From: GCA-2861595 sp035536185
Lineage (GTDB): Bacteria; Actinomycetota; Acidimicrobiia; Acidimicrobiales; GCA-2861595
Assembly: GCA_035536185.1 (NCBI GenBank)
Contig: DATLOM010000021.1
Coordinates: 98,709-162,708, forward strand
DNA length: 64,000 bases
Reading direction: 5' to 3'
The stretch's first letter is position 1, and the number at the start of each line of letters is the position of its first letter. Positions 1 to 7,223 of the stretch are shown here, piece after piece. The position numbers were made by a program, and so were the translations under genes. The notes below the pieces were generated by a model, which was not told where the DNA came from, did no database searches, and saw nothing but the letters and a program-made list of their open reading frames with translations.

Positions 1-936
1 GGAGAACACGTCGTCGAGCAACAGGACCGGTGGTGATCCTCCCGCAGCCTCCCGGACACCATGGCTGGCCAGGCGCAGGGCCAGGGCCAACGACCGCTGC
101 TCCCCCTGGGAAGCATGGGTACGGGCCGGCAGGTTCTCGAGTTGCAGGTCAAGCTCGTCGCGCTGTGGCCCGATGGTGTTGGCTCCCCGGCGCAGGTCCT
201 GCTGGCGGGCATCGGCCAGGGCGTCGGCCAGGGGCCCCTCCCATGAACGCACATAGCGGGCCGAGGTCACCGCCGCGGTGCCGGCCACCTGGTCGTAGGC
301 CTTGGCCACCTCGGGTTCGAGCCTTGTCACCAGTTCGGCCCGGGCGTCGGCCAGTGCGCCCCCGGCGGAGGCCAGCTTGGCATCCCACACGTCCAGCGTG
401 CTCTCGATCTCCGGGCTCAGCCGGCCGCCAGCCTGCTTGAGCAGGGCCGCCCGCTGGCGCAGCACCCGGTCCACCTCCGAGCAGAGCCCGTCGTTGCGGG
501 GGTGGAGCGAGACGAGCGTGTCGTCCAGGTAGCGGCGGCGCTCGCCCGGGCCTCCTTTCACGAGACTCAGGTCGTCGGGGGAGAACACGGTGACCTGTAT
601 GGCCCCGAGCAGGTCCCGCACCCGCCGCAGCGGTTGGCGGTTCACCTGCACTCGGTCGTGGCCCACTACCCGGATCTCGGTCTCGAGGAGCAGCGGCCGC
701 CCCCCTCGTGACGCCTCGGCCCTGACCGTGGCCGCCGGAGCACCCCGGCGCACTAGTGCCTCGCGGGGGGCTGCCCGGAAGGACCCGAGGCTGGCGAGAT
801 ACCCGATGGCCTCCAGCAGGCTCGTCTTCCCGCTGCCGTTGTCGCCTTCGATCACCGTGAGCCCGCCTGGTGCGATCTGCAGATCCGCCTGCTCGTAGTT
901 CCGGAAATCGCTGAGCCAGAGGCGGTGGAGCTCCAC
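1..936 (-). CDS. recF: RecF recombination mediator (C-terminus cut by window edge)
   Basis: RecF is an SMC-like ATPase that binds DNA at gaps and helps load RecA. Reading leftward from a GTG at 936, the frame stays open to base 1 (312 codons). It starts MELHRLWLSDFRNYE and carries a Walker A motif, GDNGSGKTSLLE. Near the window edge it reads SPPVLLLDDVFS, the family's Walker B/D-loop region, so only the last few dozen residues are missing. The GTG lies 7 bases after the dnaN stop, so the two genes are probably one transcript, as in most bacteria. No frameshift was seen. Confidence 0.95.
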   Translation of the reverse strand, partial: MELHRLWLSDFRNYEQADLQIAPGGLTVIEGDNGSGKTSLLEAIGYLASLGSFRAAPREALVRRGAPAATVRAEASRGGRPLLLETEIRVVGHDRVQVNRQPLRRVRDLLGAIQVTVFSPDDLSLVKGGPGERRRYLDDTLVSLHPRNDGLCSEVDRVLRQRAALLKQAGGRLSPEIESTLDVWDAKLASAGGALADARAELVTRLEPEVAKAYDQVAGTAAVTSARYVRSWEGPLADALADARQQDLRRGANTIGPQRDELDLQLENLPARTHASQGEQRSLALALRLASHGVREAAGGSPPVLLLDDVFS

Positions 937-943
937 GAGGGGC

Positions 944-2056
944 TTACGACACCCGCACCGGCATGAGCAGGTAGAGGTAGTCGTCGCTGTCGGTCCCACG
1001 GATGACTGCGGGCCGCAACGCATCCTGGGTGTCGAGGATGATCTCGTCGCCGGCGATGGCCTCGGCACCGTCGATGAGGTACCCGGGGTTGAAGGCCACG
1101 CTCATCTCGGCCCCCTCGTAGCGGGCGTCGACCTCCTCGTTGGCCTGCCCCACCTCCGCGCTCACCACCGTGAGCCCGACGGTGTCGGGGCCCAGCGCCA
1201 TGCGCACCGGTGTGGTGGCGTCCCGCACCAGCAGCTTCACCCGGCGCACGGCCTCCAGCAGCTGGGCCTTGCCCACCACCAGGCGGTTCGGGTACGTGGA
1301 CGGGATCAGCTGGCGGTAGTTCGGGAACTCGCCCTCGATCAGCCTCGTGGTCACCCTCACGTCACCGACCTCGAAGTTGGCATCGTGCTCGCCGAGGCGG
1401 AGCGTGACCTTCTCGGCTCCGGAAAGGACACGCTGCAGCTCCGACAGGGCTTTCGAGGGAACCAGCACCTTCTGGCCCTCCCGGAGCACGCTCGTGCCCG
1501 GCAGATCTCGCACGGCAAGGCGGTACGAGTCGGTGGCCACCAGCCGCAGGCCCTTCTCCTCGGCCGCCATCAGGACGCCGGTGAGGATCGGCCGGGCGTC
1601 GTCGGACGAAGCGGCCCGGACCACCTGGCGCAGGGCGTCGGCCAGCTCGCCGGCGTCGAGAGTCACCGCGTCACCGAGCCCGGTGTCCCCGCTGGCGGCA
1701 GGGACCCTGGGAAAGTCGGCGGCGGGCAGCATCCGCACGCTGAACTGAGAACGGCCCGAGGTGATCGAGACGTCGTCGTCGCCGGCTTCCACGTTGACTC
1801 CACCCGGCGGGAGCGAGCGGACGATGTCGGTGACGAGGCGGGCGGGGACCACCGAGATCCCGTCGCCCGAGCCCGCCACAGCCATGGTGACCTGGATCGT
1901 GAGGTCCAGGTCGGACCCGGCGACGTGTAGCTGCTCGCCGTTGACCTCCAGGCGCACGCCCGACAGCACAGGAAGAGCTCCACCCCTGCTGGTGACGGCA
2001 CGGCCGGCAACGCTGAGGGCTTCGACGAGGGAATCGCGTTCGCTTCGGAATCTCAT
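944..2056 (-). CDS. dnaN: DNA polymerase III beta subunit (sliding clamp)
   Basis: The beta clamp is a ring-shaped dimer that tethers DNA polymerase III to the template. The 370-residue product is normal for the family. It begins MRFRSERDSLVEALSVAGRAV and ends YLYLLMPVRV, the conserved clamp C-terminus that contacts the clamp loader and polymerase. The repeated clamp folds are recognisable, for example PILTGVLMAAEEKGLRLVATDS in the middle (quoted in part). The ATG start has no obvious strong ribosome binding site. It lies between dnaA and recF on the same strand, the standard dnaA-dnaN-recF arrangement. Confidence 0.97.
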   Translation of the reverse strand: MRFRSERDSLVEALSVAGRAVTSRGGALPVLSGVRLEVNGEQLHVAGSDLDLTIQVTMAVAGSGDGISVVPARLVTDIVRSLPPGGVNVEAGDDDVSITSGRSQFSVRMLPAADFPRVPAASGDTGLGDAVTLDAGELADALRQVVRAASSDDARPILTGVLMAAEEKGLRLVATDSYRLAVRDLPGTSVLREGQKVLVPSKALSELQRVLSGAEKVTLRLGEHDANFEVGDVRVTTRLIEGEFPNYRQLIPSTYPNRLVVGKAQLLEAVRRVKLLVRDATTPVRMALGPDTVGLTVVSAEVGQANEEVDARYEGAEMSVAFNPGYLIDGAEAIAGDEIILDTQDALRPAVIRGTDSDDYLYLLMPVRVS

Positions 2057-2263
2057 GGTTCTCTTTGGTTTGTAGGTTGAGAAAAAAGGAGGAAGTGTTT
2101 GTAAAGGCTGTGGATTGGGGAGAACTCAAGGTTCTTCCAGGTCACGGCATCCGCCGCCGTCCCGCCGCCGTCCCCATCGTTCCACAGGGTTGTGACGCTT
2201 TGGTCGCCACCCGGTGGACGGCGCGAGCGTTGTCCCCGCAAATGACAAAGCGCCGGCACAACC
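2057..2263 (-). other. dnaA-dnaN intergenic region with AT-rich tract
   Basis: These 207 bases separate dnaA from dnaN. Bases 2057-2104 are strikingly AT-rich for this genome and include a run of six A before GGAGGAAG. DnaA-box matches are weak: TGTGGATTG at 2108-2116 (two mismatches to TTATCCACA on the other strand) and a CGTTCCACA around 2178. The AT-rich tract could be a DNA unwinding element or simply the dnaN promoter. No dense box cluster of the kind known from mycobacterial or streptomycete origins is visible, so an origin call here is tentative. Confidence 0.4.
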
Positions 2264-3661
2264 TCATCCCCCGCTGCTGATGCGGGCCATGAGCTCGTTC
2301 ACCTGATCGTAGATCTGGCGCTTCTCCTTCATCAGGGTCGAGATCTTCTCGACGGCGTGGATGACCGTGGTGTGGTCGCGACCGCCGAACTCACGGGCGA
2401 TGGCAGGGTAGCTGTAGTCGGTGACGTGCCGGAACACGTACATGCTGATCTGGCGAGCTGTCACCAGCGGGCGCCGCCGGCTGGTGCCACAGAGGTCCTC
2501 GACGGCGAACCCGAACAAGCTGGCGGTTGCGTCGAGGATGACCTTCGGGGTGATCGGGCGAGGCTGGTTGGTGCCGAACAGGTCGAACAACACCTCTTCG
2601 GCCAGCTCGACGGTCAGGTGCTGGCCGTAGACGCTGGCATGGGCCAGGACCTGGGTGAGCGCCCCCTCGAGCTGGCGGATGTTGTCCTTGACGTTGGTGG
2701 CGATGTACTCGAGCACGTCGCTGTACCTGCTGGCCGCTTCCTCGCCCGCCTTGCTGCGGAGGATGGCCAGGCGGGTTTCCAGGTCTGGAGGCTGGACGGT
2801 GGCCGTGAGGCCCGACATGAAGCGACTGCGGAGCCGGTCGTCGAGGGTCGTGAACGAGTTGGGTGGACGGTCGGAGGTGATGACGATCTGACGGCTGGTC
2901 TGGTGCAGCTCGTTGAAGGTGTGGAAGAACTCCTCCTGGAGCCCCTCCTTTCCTTCCATGAACTGCACGTCGTCGACCAGGAGCAGGTGACATTCGCGGT
3001 AGCGCCTCTTGAACGCCGGCGTGGTGTTGGTGCGGATGGCGTCGACGAACTCGTTGAGGAACGTCTCGCTGGGCACGTAGCGCACCACACGGCCCCGGAA
3101 GTTGTCCCGGACGTAGTTGCCAATGGCGTGCAGCAGGTGTGTCTTTCCCAGGCCCACCCCGCCGTGGATGTACAGCGGGTTGTAGGACTTCCCCGGGGTC
3201 TCGGCCACCGCGAGGGCCGCGGCATGGGCGAAGCGGTTGGAAGGCCCGGTGACGAAGGCATCGAAGGTGTAGTCGCCCTCCACCGCCGCCTGGTCCGCGG
3301 CCCCGGACGATCCGTCGTCCCAGCGGCGCTTGCCCGTCTCTGGCGCCGTCGGCTTCGATTCAGGCCTGGCGGCAACGGCCGGAGCATGAAGGTGTTGTTG
3401 TTCATGGCCGGCATCGGTGTCGACGACGATGCGGATGACCAGCTTCTTGCCGGTGGCATCGGCGAGGACGTCACCCACGAGCGTCAGGTAGCGGCTCTCG
3501 AGCCTCTCCTTGACGAGCGAGCTCGGGACGCTCAGAACGACCTGCTCGTCGTCGGCCCACGATGCGCGGATCCCCTCGAACCACGTCTTCCAGGTGGCTT
3601 CGTTGACCTGGTCGCGGAGGGCCTCGGCGCACAGCATCCACAGCCGCTCCGCGTTCTCCAC
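2264..3661 (-). CDS. dnaA: Chromosomal replication initiator DnaA
   Basis: DnaA binds DnaA boxes at oriC, opens the duplex and loads DnaB. The order is N-terminal domain (ENAERLWMLCAEALRDQ), a variable linker, the AAA+ domain with Walker A GGVGLGKTHLL and Walker B LLLVDDVQF, and the C-terminal box-binding helix ending GGRDHTTVIHAVEKI. The frame extends upstream to an ATG at 3733. I prefer the GTG at 3661 (465 residues) for three reasons: a GGGGGAGG Shine-Dalgarno lies about 11 bases before it, homologues start at this position, and DnaA-box-like sites occupy 3690-3722. It diverges from rpmH. Confidence 0.95.
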   Translation of the reverse strand: MENAERLWMLCAEALRDQVNEATWKTWFEGIRASWADDEQVVLSVPSSLVKERLESRYLTLVGDVLADATGKKLVIRIVVDTDAGHEQQHLHAPAVAARPESKPTAPETGKRRWDDGSSGAADQAAVEGDYTFDAFVTGPSNRFAHAAALAVAETPGKSYNPLYIHGGVGLGKTHLLHAIGNYVRDNFRGRVVRYVPSETFLNEFVDAIRTNTTPAFKRRYRECHLLLVDDVQFMEGKEGLQEEFFHTFNELHQTSRQIVITSDRPPNSFTTLDDRLRSRFMSGLTATVQPPDLETRLAILRSKAGEEAASRYSDVLEYIATNVKDNIRQLEGALTQVLAHASVYGQHLTVELAEEVLFDLFGTNQPRPITPKVILDATASLFGFAVEDLCGTSRRRPLVTARQISMYVFRHVTDYSYPAIAREFGGRDHTTVIHAVEKISTLMKEKRQIYDQVNELMARISSGG

Positions 3662-3689
3662 CGGTGCCGTTGCCTCCCCCACTCTCCCA

Positions 3690-3722
3690 CTTTCCACAAT
3701 GAGGTCCACAACCTGTGGACGA
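3690..3722. promoter_or_regulatory. Cluster of three DnaA-box-like sequences upstream of dnaA
   Basis: Three copies of the TCCACA core lie within 33 bases: CTTTCCACA (3690-3698), AGGTCCACA (3702-3710) and TGTGGACGA (3714-3722, reverse strand, one mismatch to TTGTCCACA). They sit just upstream of the preferred dnaA start. They could mediate dnaA autoregulation or form part of the origin. Two of the three have two mismatches to the strict consensus. Confidence 0.5.
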
Positions 3723-4006
3723 CGAGAGCCCAAAGGGCCTCCCGCCTGTTCTGGTGTGTTGTCACGCTGGCGATCGGGGAAGCGATACCACTAGCGGAGT
3801 ATGCCGATTTCTACGTTGGCTCCCGTTGGGGCGAAGGTAGCACCGGCTTCGTCCGGCCTGCGAGGCCCAGAGGAGAATTGTCCGATGACCAGCAGGAACG
3901 GGTGGGGACGTGGGCCGGTTGCCGCTCGAAGTCCCCGAGACCTACCCTGGAGAGGCCCCGGGGTCCACGAGGGCCGCACCCGCCCCACCCGTGCCAGGAG
4001 TTGCCC
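3723..4006. other. dnaA-rpmH divergent intergenic region
   Basis: With the DnaA-box-like cluster, this makes a gap of about 345 bases between the preferred dnaA start and rpmH. It should carry divergent promoters for dnaA and the rpmH operon, but no convincing -35/-10 pair was found. No further DnaA-box matches and no coding sequence were seen. The rpmH ribosome binding site AGGAG is at its right edge (3996-4000). Confidence 0.4.
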
Positions 4007-4141
4007 GTGAAGCGAACCTTTCAGCCAAACACCCGTAAGCGGGCCAAGAACCATGGCTTCCGCCACCGCATGTCGACTCGCGCCGGCCGGGCGATCATCA
4101 AGGCCAGGCGCCAGAAGGGCCGGCACCGGCTGTCCGCTTGA
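4007..4141 (+). CDS. rpmH: 50S ribosomal protein L34
   Basis: L34 is a small basic protein of the large ribosomal subunit. The 44-residue product starts MKRTFQPNTRKRAKNHGFR and continues through RMSTRAGRAIIKARR to KGRHRLSA, the whole L34 family signature. The GTG at 4007 is chosen because AGGAG (3996-4000) lies six bases upstream. A TTG at 4001 would leave no spacing. It is the first gene of the conserved rpmH-rnpA-yidD-yidC-jag-rsmG series and overlaps rnpA by four bases. Confidence 0.96.
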   Translation: MKRTFQPNTRKRAKNHGFRHRMSTRAGRAIIKARRQKGRHRLSA

Positions 4142-4470
4142 CCGAGCCGGTGCGAGGCAAAGCTGCCTTCGCCGCCCTCCGCCGGTCCCGCCGACGAGTA
4201 CGGAAGGGCCCGCTCACGCTAACGTTCGTTCCCGGCGCCCCCGACGACCCTGCCCGCGTGGCCTACGCCATCGGCCGGACCGTGGGTGGAGCCGTTGTCC
4301 GCAACCAGCTCCGTCGCCGGCTGCGGGTCATCGTGTCTGAGCTCGGTCCGCTGCTCCAGCCGGGTGCGTACCTCATAGGGGCTGCTCCGGGAGCAGCGTC
4401 AATGTCTTTTGGAGAACTGAGAACCGCTGTGGCCGAAGCCCTCGAAGATCTGGTCGGAACCCCATCATGA
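4138..4470 (+). CDS. rnpA: Ribonuclease P protein component
   Basis: RnpA assists the catalytic RNase P RNA in maturing tRNA 5' ends. The 110-residue protein is of usual length and carries the basic family signature GGAVVRNQLRRRLR near residues 52-65, the RNA-binding RNR motif. The TTG start overlaps the rpmH stop (TTGA), which implies translational coupling. The 3' end overlaps yidD in the same way. The RNase P RNA gene itself was not found in the window. Confidence 0.93.
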   Translation: MTEPVRGKAAFAALRRSRRRVRKGPLTLTFVPGAPDDPARVAYAIGRTVGGAVVRNQLRRRLRVIVSELGPLLQPGAYLIGAAPGAASMSFGELRTAVAEALEDLVGTPS

Positions 4471-4694
4471 GCCGAACCTGTCGGGCCCTGTGTGCGGCCA
4501 TCCGCCTCTACCAGGCGGCACGCCAGGGTCGTATCTCCCCCTGCCGCTACCTGCCCTCGTGCTCGGCCTACGGCCTCGAGGCGTTGCAGCTCCACGGCAC
4601 CCGACGAGGGACCTGGATGGCGGTGCGCCGGATCGGGCGCTGCCATCCCTGGGGCGGCTTCGGTGCCGACCCCGTACCGGAACGGGCCACCTGA
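4467..4694 (+). CDS. yidD: Membrane protein insertion efficiency factor YidD
   Basis: YidD is a small membrane-associated protein that assists YidC-dependent insertion. The 75-residue sequence contains the family hallmarks SPCRYLPSCSAYGLEAL (the three conserved cysteines are in CRYLPSCS plus the later RCHPWGG) and ends GGFGADPVPE. The ATG overlaps the rnpA stop, and its stop overlaps the yidC ATG (TGATG), as in many genomes. The N-terminal amphipathic segment RALCAAIRLYQAAR is the likely membrane-binding helix. Confidence 0.94.
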   Translation: MSRTCRALCAAIRLYQAARQGRISPCRYLPSCSAYGLEALQLHGTRRGTWMAVRRIGRCHPWGGFGADPVPERAT

Positions 4695-5638
4695 TGTTCC
4701 AGTTCCTGGCAGCAGTCCTCGCCTTCTTCTACGGGATCATCCCGAACTACGCCGTTGCCATCGCCCTGCTCACCGTCGCCGTGATGCTGGTGCTGTCGCC
4801 GCTCACCCTGAAGGGCACCCGGGGCATGCTCGCCATGCAAAAGATGCAGCCGGAGATGAAGCGGCTTCAGCAGGAGCACAAGGGCGATCGCCAGAAACTG
4901 GGCGAGGAGATGACCAAGCTCTACAAGGAGCACAAGGTCAACCCCGCTGCCGGCTGCCTGCCGATGCTCCTGCAGCTCCCGGTGTTCATCGTCATGTACC
5001 AGGTCATCAGTGGTCTCACCAAGACCACGAACAACGTGCCGGACCCCAAGTACCTCGAGAAGGGCACCGAGCTCTACCAGGCCCTACGCGAGTCCGGCGG
5101 AGAGATGACGTCGTTCGGTGTAGATCTGGCCAAGGCGGCCAGCGAGGGCCACGGCTCCTTCGGAGCGGCCATCCCCTTCTTCGTCATCGTCGCCCTGGTG
5201 GTGCTGACGCAGTACTACCAGACCCGCCAGACCATGGCCCGCAACACCCAGAACACCAATCCCCAGGCCCAGCTCATCATGAAGGTGATGCCAGGGTTCT
5301 TCGGTCTCATCTCGTTGTCGATCCCCGCCGGCGTGAACGTCTACTTCCTGGTGTCGGCCATGTTCCGCATCGCCCAGACGGGCGCCATGTACCGCTTCGA
5401 CCCCACCTTGAAGGCTCATACCGAGCGTCACGTGAAGGAGATCGAGGCGAAGGCCACCGAGGTCAAGCGGCCCAAGGCCAGCGAGAAGCCCAAGCAGATC
5501 GCGCCCAAGCCCAAGCCCAAGCCCAAGGCGGCGCCGGCCAACGGCAGGGTCACCAGCCCCAAGGGCTCGCCGACCCCGAACCGCAACGCCAACAGGAGCA
5601 AGCAGCGGTCCAAGCGTCGAGCGAAGAAGGGTCGCTGA
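4694..5638 (+). CDS. yidC: Membrane protein insertase YidC (Oxa1 family)
   Basis: YidC inserts and folds inner-membrane proteins, alone or with SecYEG. The 314-residue protein lacks a large periplasmic domain, as is usual for Gram-positive and actinobacterial YidC. It has about five membrane segments: residues 2-30, a central LPMLLQLPVFIVMYQVI segment, and AIPFFVIVALVVLTQYY and following segments. A cytoplasmic coiled loop of charged residues lies between the first two. The C-terminal 75 residues are a Lys/Pro-rich basic tail (KPKPKPK repeats) that probably contacts ribosomes. The ATG start overlaps the yidD stop. Confidence 0.95.
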   Translation: MFQFLAAVLAFFYGIIPNYAVAIALLTVAVMLVLSPLTLKGTRGMLAMQKMQPEMKRLQQEHKGDRQKLGEEMTKLYKEHKVNPAAGCLPMLLQLPVFIVMYQVISGLTKTTNNVPDPKYLEKGTELYQALRESGGEMTSFGVDLAKAASEGHGSFGAAIPFFVIVALVVLTQYYQTRQTMARNTQNTNPQAQLIMKVMPGFFGLISLSIPAGVNVYFLVSAMFRIAQTGAMYRFDPTLKAHTERHVKEIEAKATEVKRPKASEKPKQIAPKPKPKPKAAPANGRVTSPKGSPTPNRNANRSKQRSKRRAKKGR

Positions 5639-5642
5639 GCCC

Positions 5643-6488
5643 ATGGAATGGGTCGAGACGACTGGCCGCACCCTCGAAGAGGCACAGGATGCAGCCCTGG
5701 ATCAGCTCGGGGTGGACGAGCTCGATGCCGAGTTCGAGGTGCTCGAGGAGCCGAAGCTGGGCCTGTTCGGACGAGTCAGATCGGAGGCCCGGGTCAGGGC
5801 CCGGATCCGGCCGAACAGCCCACCGGCCAAGGACGACCGCCGTCAGCGGCGGCGCCGGCCGGGTGGAGCAGACTCAGGACCTGCGGATTCAGGCGAGACG
5901 GCCCCGGCCGCGACGCCCGCTCGGGCGGCCACCAGGCCGGCACGGCGGCCGAAGACCGAACAACCCCCCAGGGTGGCCCAAGGGTCATCGGGCCGACGAG
6001 GAGGACAGATGGAAAACGACGTGTCACTGACGCAGCAGGCAGAGGCCGCGGCGAACTTCCTCAGCGGTCTCGTCGACGCCGTCGGCGGCGGTACCGGGAC
6101 CGTCGAGATCCACGAGATCGACGAGAACACGGTCGAGGTGGCGGTGGTAGGCGACCAGCTCGGCCTGCTGATCGGGCCGAACGGAGCCACACTGGCCGCC
6201 GTCCAGGATCTGACCCGCACCGCGGTTCAGCGCAGCACGGGCAGCCGCAATGGCCGCATCATGGTGGATGTCGGTGGCTACCGCGAGAAGCGACGTTCGG
6301 CCCTGGAGCGCTTCACCCGCCAGATCGCCACCCAGGTGGTCGAGACGGGGCAGCGCAAGATCCTCGAGCCGATGCAGGCCGCGGATCGCAAGGTGGTCCA
6401 CGACACGGTCAACTCGATCGAAGGTGTGGCGACGGTATCGGAGGGTGAGGAGCCCCGCCGGCGCGTCGTCATCGAACCAGCCCGGTAA
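5643..6488 (+). CDS. jag: RNA-binding protein Jag/KhpB (Jag_N, KH and R3H domains)
   Basis: Jag/KhpB is an RNA-binding protein linked to cell elongation and division control in Gram-positive bacteria. The 281 residues show a Jag_N domain (MEWVETTGRTLEEAQDAAL through LGLFGRVRSEARV), a disordered Arg/Pro/Ala linker (about 58-120), a KH domain with the GPNGATLAAVQ loop, and an R3H domain (NGRIMVDVGGYREKRRSALERF, quoted in part). It lies four bases after yidC, as in most Gram-positive genomes, so coexpression is likely. Confidence 0.93.
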   Translation: MEWVETTGRTLEEAQDAALDQLGVDELDAEFEVLEEPKLGLFGRVRSEARVRARIRPNSPPAKDDRRQRRRRPGGADSGPADSGETAPAATPARAATRPARRPKTEQPPRVAQGSSGRRGGQMENDVSLTQQAEAAANFLSGLVDAVGGGTGTVEIHEIDENTVEVAVVGDQLGLLIGPNGATLAAVQDLTRTAVQRSTGSRNGRIMVDVGGYREKRRSALERFTRQIATQVVETGQRKILEPMQAADRKVVHDTVNSIEGVATVSEGEEPRRRVVIEPAR

Positions 6489-6500
6489 CAACCCCCCACC

Positions 6501-7121
6501 GTGGCCGCCGACCTCCAGGCTGTGCTCGAGGAGGCCCGGGAGCTCGGTTTCCTGGGCCCTGGCCCGGTGGATGGCCATATCGAACACGCCAAGGGATTTC
6601 TCCAGGCCGTGGGTGCGGAGCTGCCCAGACGGGTGATCGACCTGGGCAGCGGGGCCGGGCTACCCGGCCTGGTGCTGGCCATGGCCTGGCCGCGCATACC
6701 CGTCGTCCTGCTCGACAGCAGTGAACGACGGACGTTGTTCCTGGCCCGAGCGGCGGACGAGCTAGGGATCTCGACGCACGTGGTGGTGGCGCGGGCCCGA
6801 GCCGAGGAGGCTGGACGAGATCCCGACTGGCGGGCGAGAGCTGATCTGGTGGTGGCCCGTAGCTTCGGGCCGCCTGCGGTGACAGCCGAGTGCGCCGCTC
6901 CGCTCTTGGAGGTAGGGGGACGGCTCATCGTCTCGGAGCCACCGGAGGAAGGCGGGTCGCGCTGGCCGGAGGAAGGTTTGGCGCCGCTGGGCCTGCGTCC
7001 GACCGGCCGCTTCGAACAGGCCTTTTGCCGCTTCCAGGTCCTCCGCCAGGAGACGTTGTGTGCTGAGGACTTTCCTCGGCGGGTAGGCGTGCCGGAAAAG
7101 CGCCCCCTCTTCTCCTCTTGA
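6501..7121 (+). CDS. rsmG: 16S rRNA (guanine-527-N7)-methyltransferase RsmG
   Basis: RsmG uses S-adenosylmethionine to methylate G527 of 16S rRNA. Loss of this methylation is known to cause low-level streptomycin resistance. The 206-residue protein has the SAM-binding motif RVIDLGSGAGLPGLVLA at about residues 44-60, followed by LLDSSERRTLFLARAA. The GTG start is 12 bases after jag. It ends directly at the first parS-like site upstream of parA. Confidence 0.92.
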   Translation: MAADLQAVLEEARELGFLGPGPVDGHIEHAKGFLQAVGAELPRRVIDLGSGAGLPGLVLAMAWPRIPVVLLDSSERRTLFLARAADELGISTHVVVARARAEEAGRDPDWRARADLVVARSFGPPAVTAECAAPLLEVGGRLIVSEPPEEGGSRWPEEGLAPLGLRPTGRFEQAFCRFQVLRQETLCAEDFPRRVGVPEKRPLFSS

Positions 7122-7137
7122 GGTTTCACGTGGGTCA
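7122..7137. promoter_or_regulatory. parS-like ParB-binding site 1
   Basis: GGTTTCACGTGGGTCA matches the 16-base parS consensus TGTTTCACGTGAAACA at 12 positions, including the full CACGTG core. It sits immediately after the rsmG stop and upstream of parA, where parS sites are common. Confidence 0.6.
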
Positions 7138-7162
7138 TCGCGGGCCGGGTTTCCGTTCCCAT

Positions 7163-7178
7163 CGTTCCACGTGAATCA
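7163..7178. promoter_or_regulatory. parS-like ParB-binding site 2
   Basis: CGTTCCACGTGAATCA matches the parS consensus at 13 of 16 positions with an intact CACGTG core. It lies 41 bases after site 1, 45 bases before the parA start. Confidence 0.65.
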
Positions 7179-7223
7179 TTAGGGGTCCTTGACCTCGGCT
7201 CCCAGGCGCGCGAGGGTGCAGGC

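Noticed and set aside
3662..3733. Extended dnaA N-terminus from ATG 3733
   Set aside because: The extra 24 residues would overlap the DnaA-box cluster and lack homology; GTG 3661 has a strong Shine-Dalgarno.
2357..4141. 594-codon plus-strand frame antisense to dnaA and running through rpmH
   Set aside because: Its sequence has no family features and mirrors the GC-rich third-position bias of dnaA; the true gene here on this strand is the short rpmH at its end.
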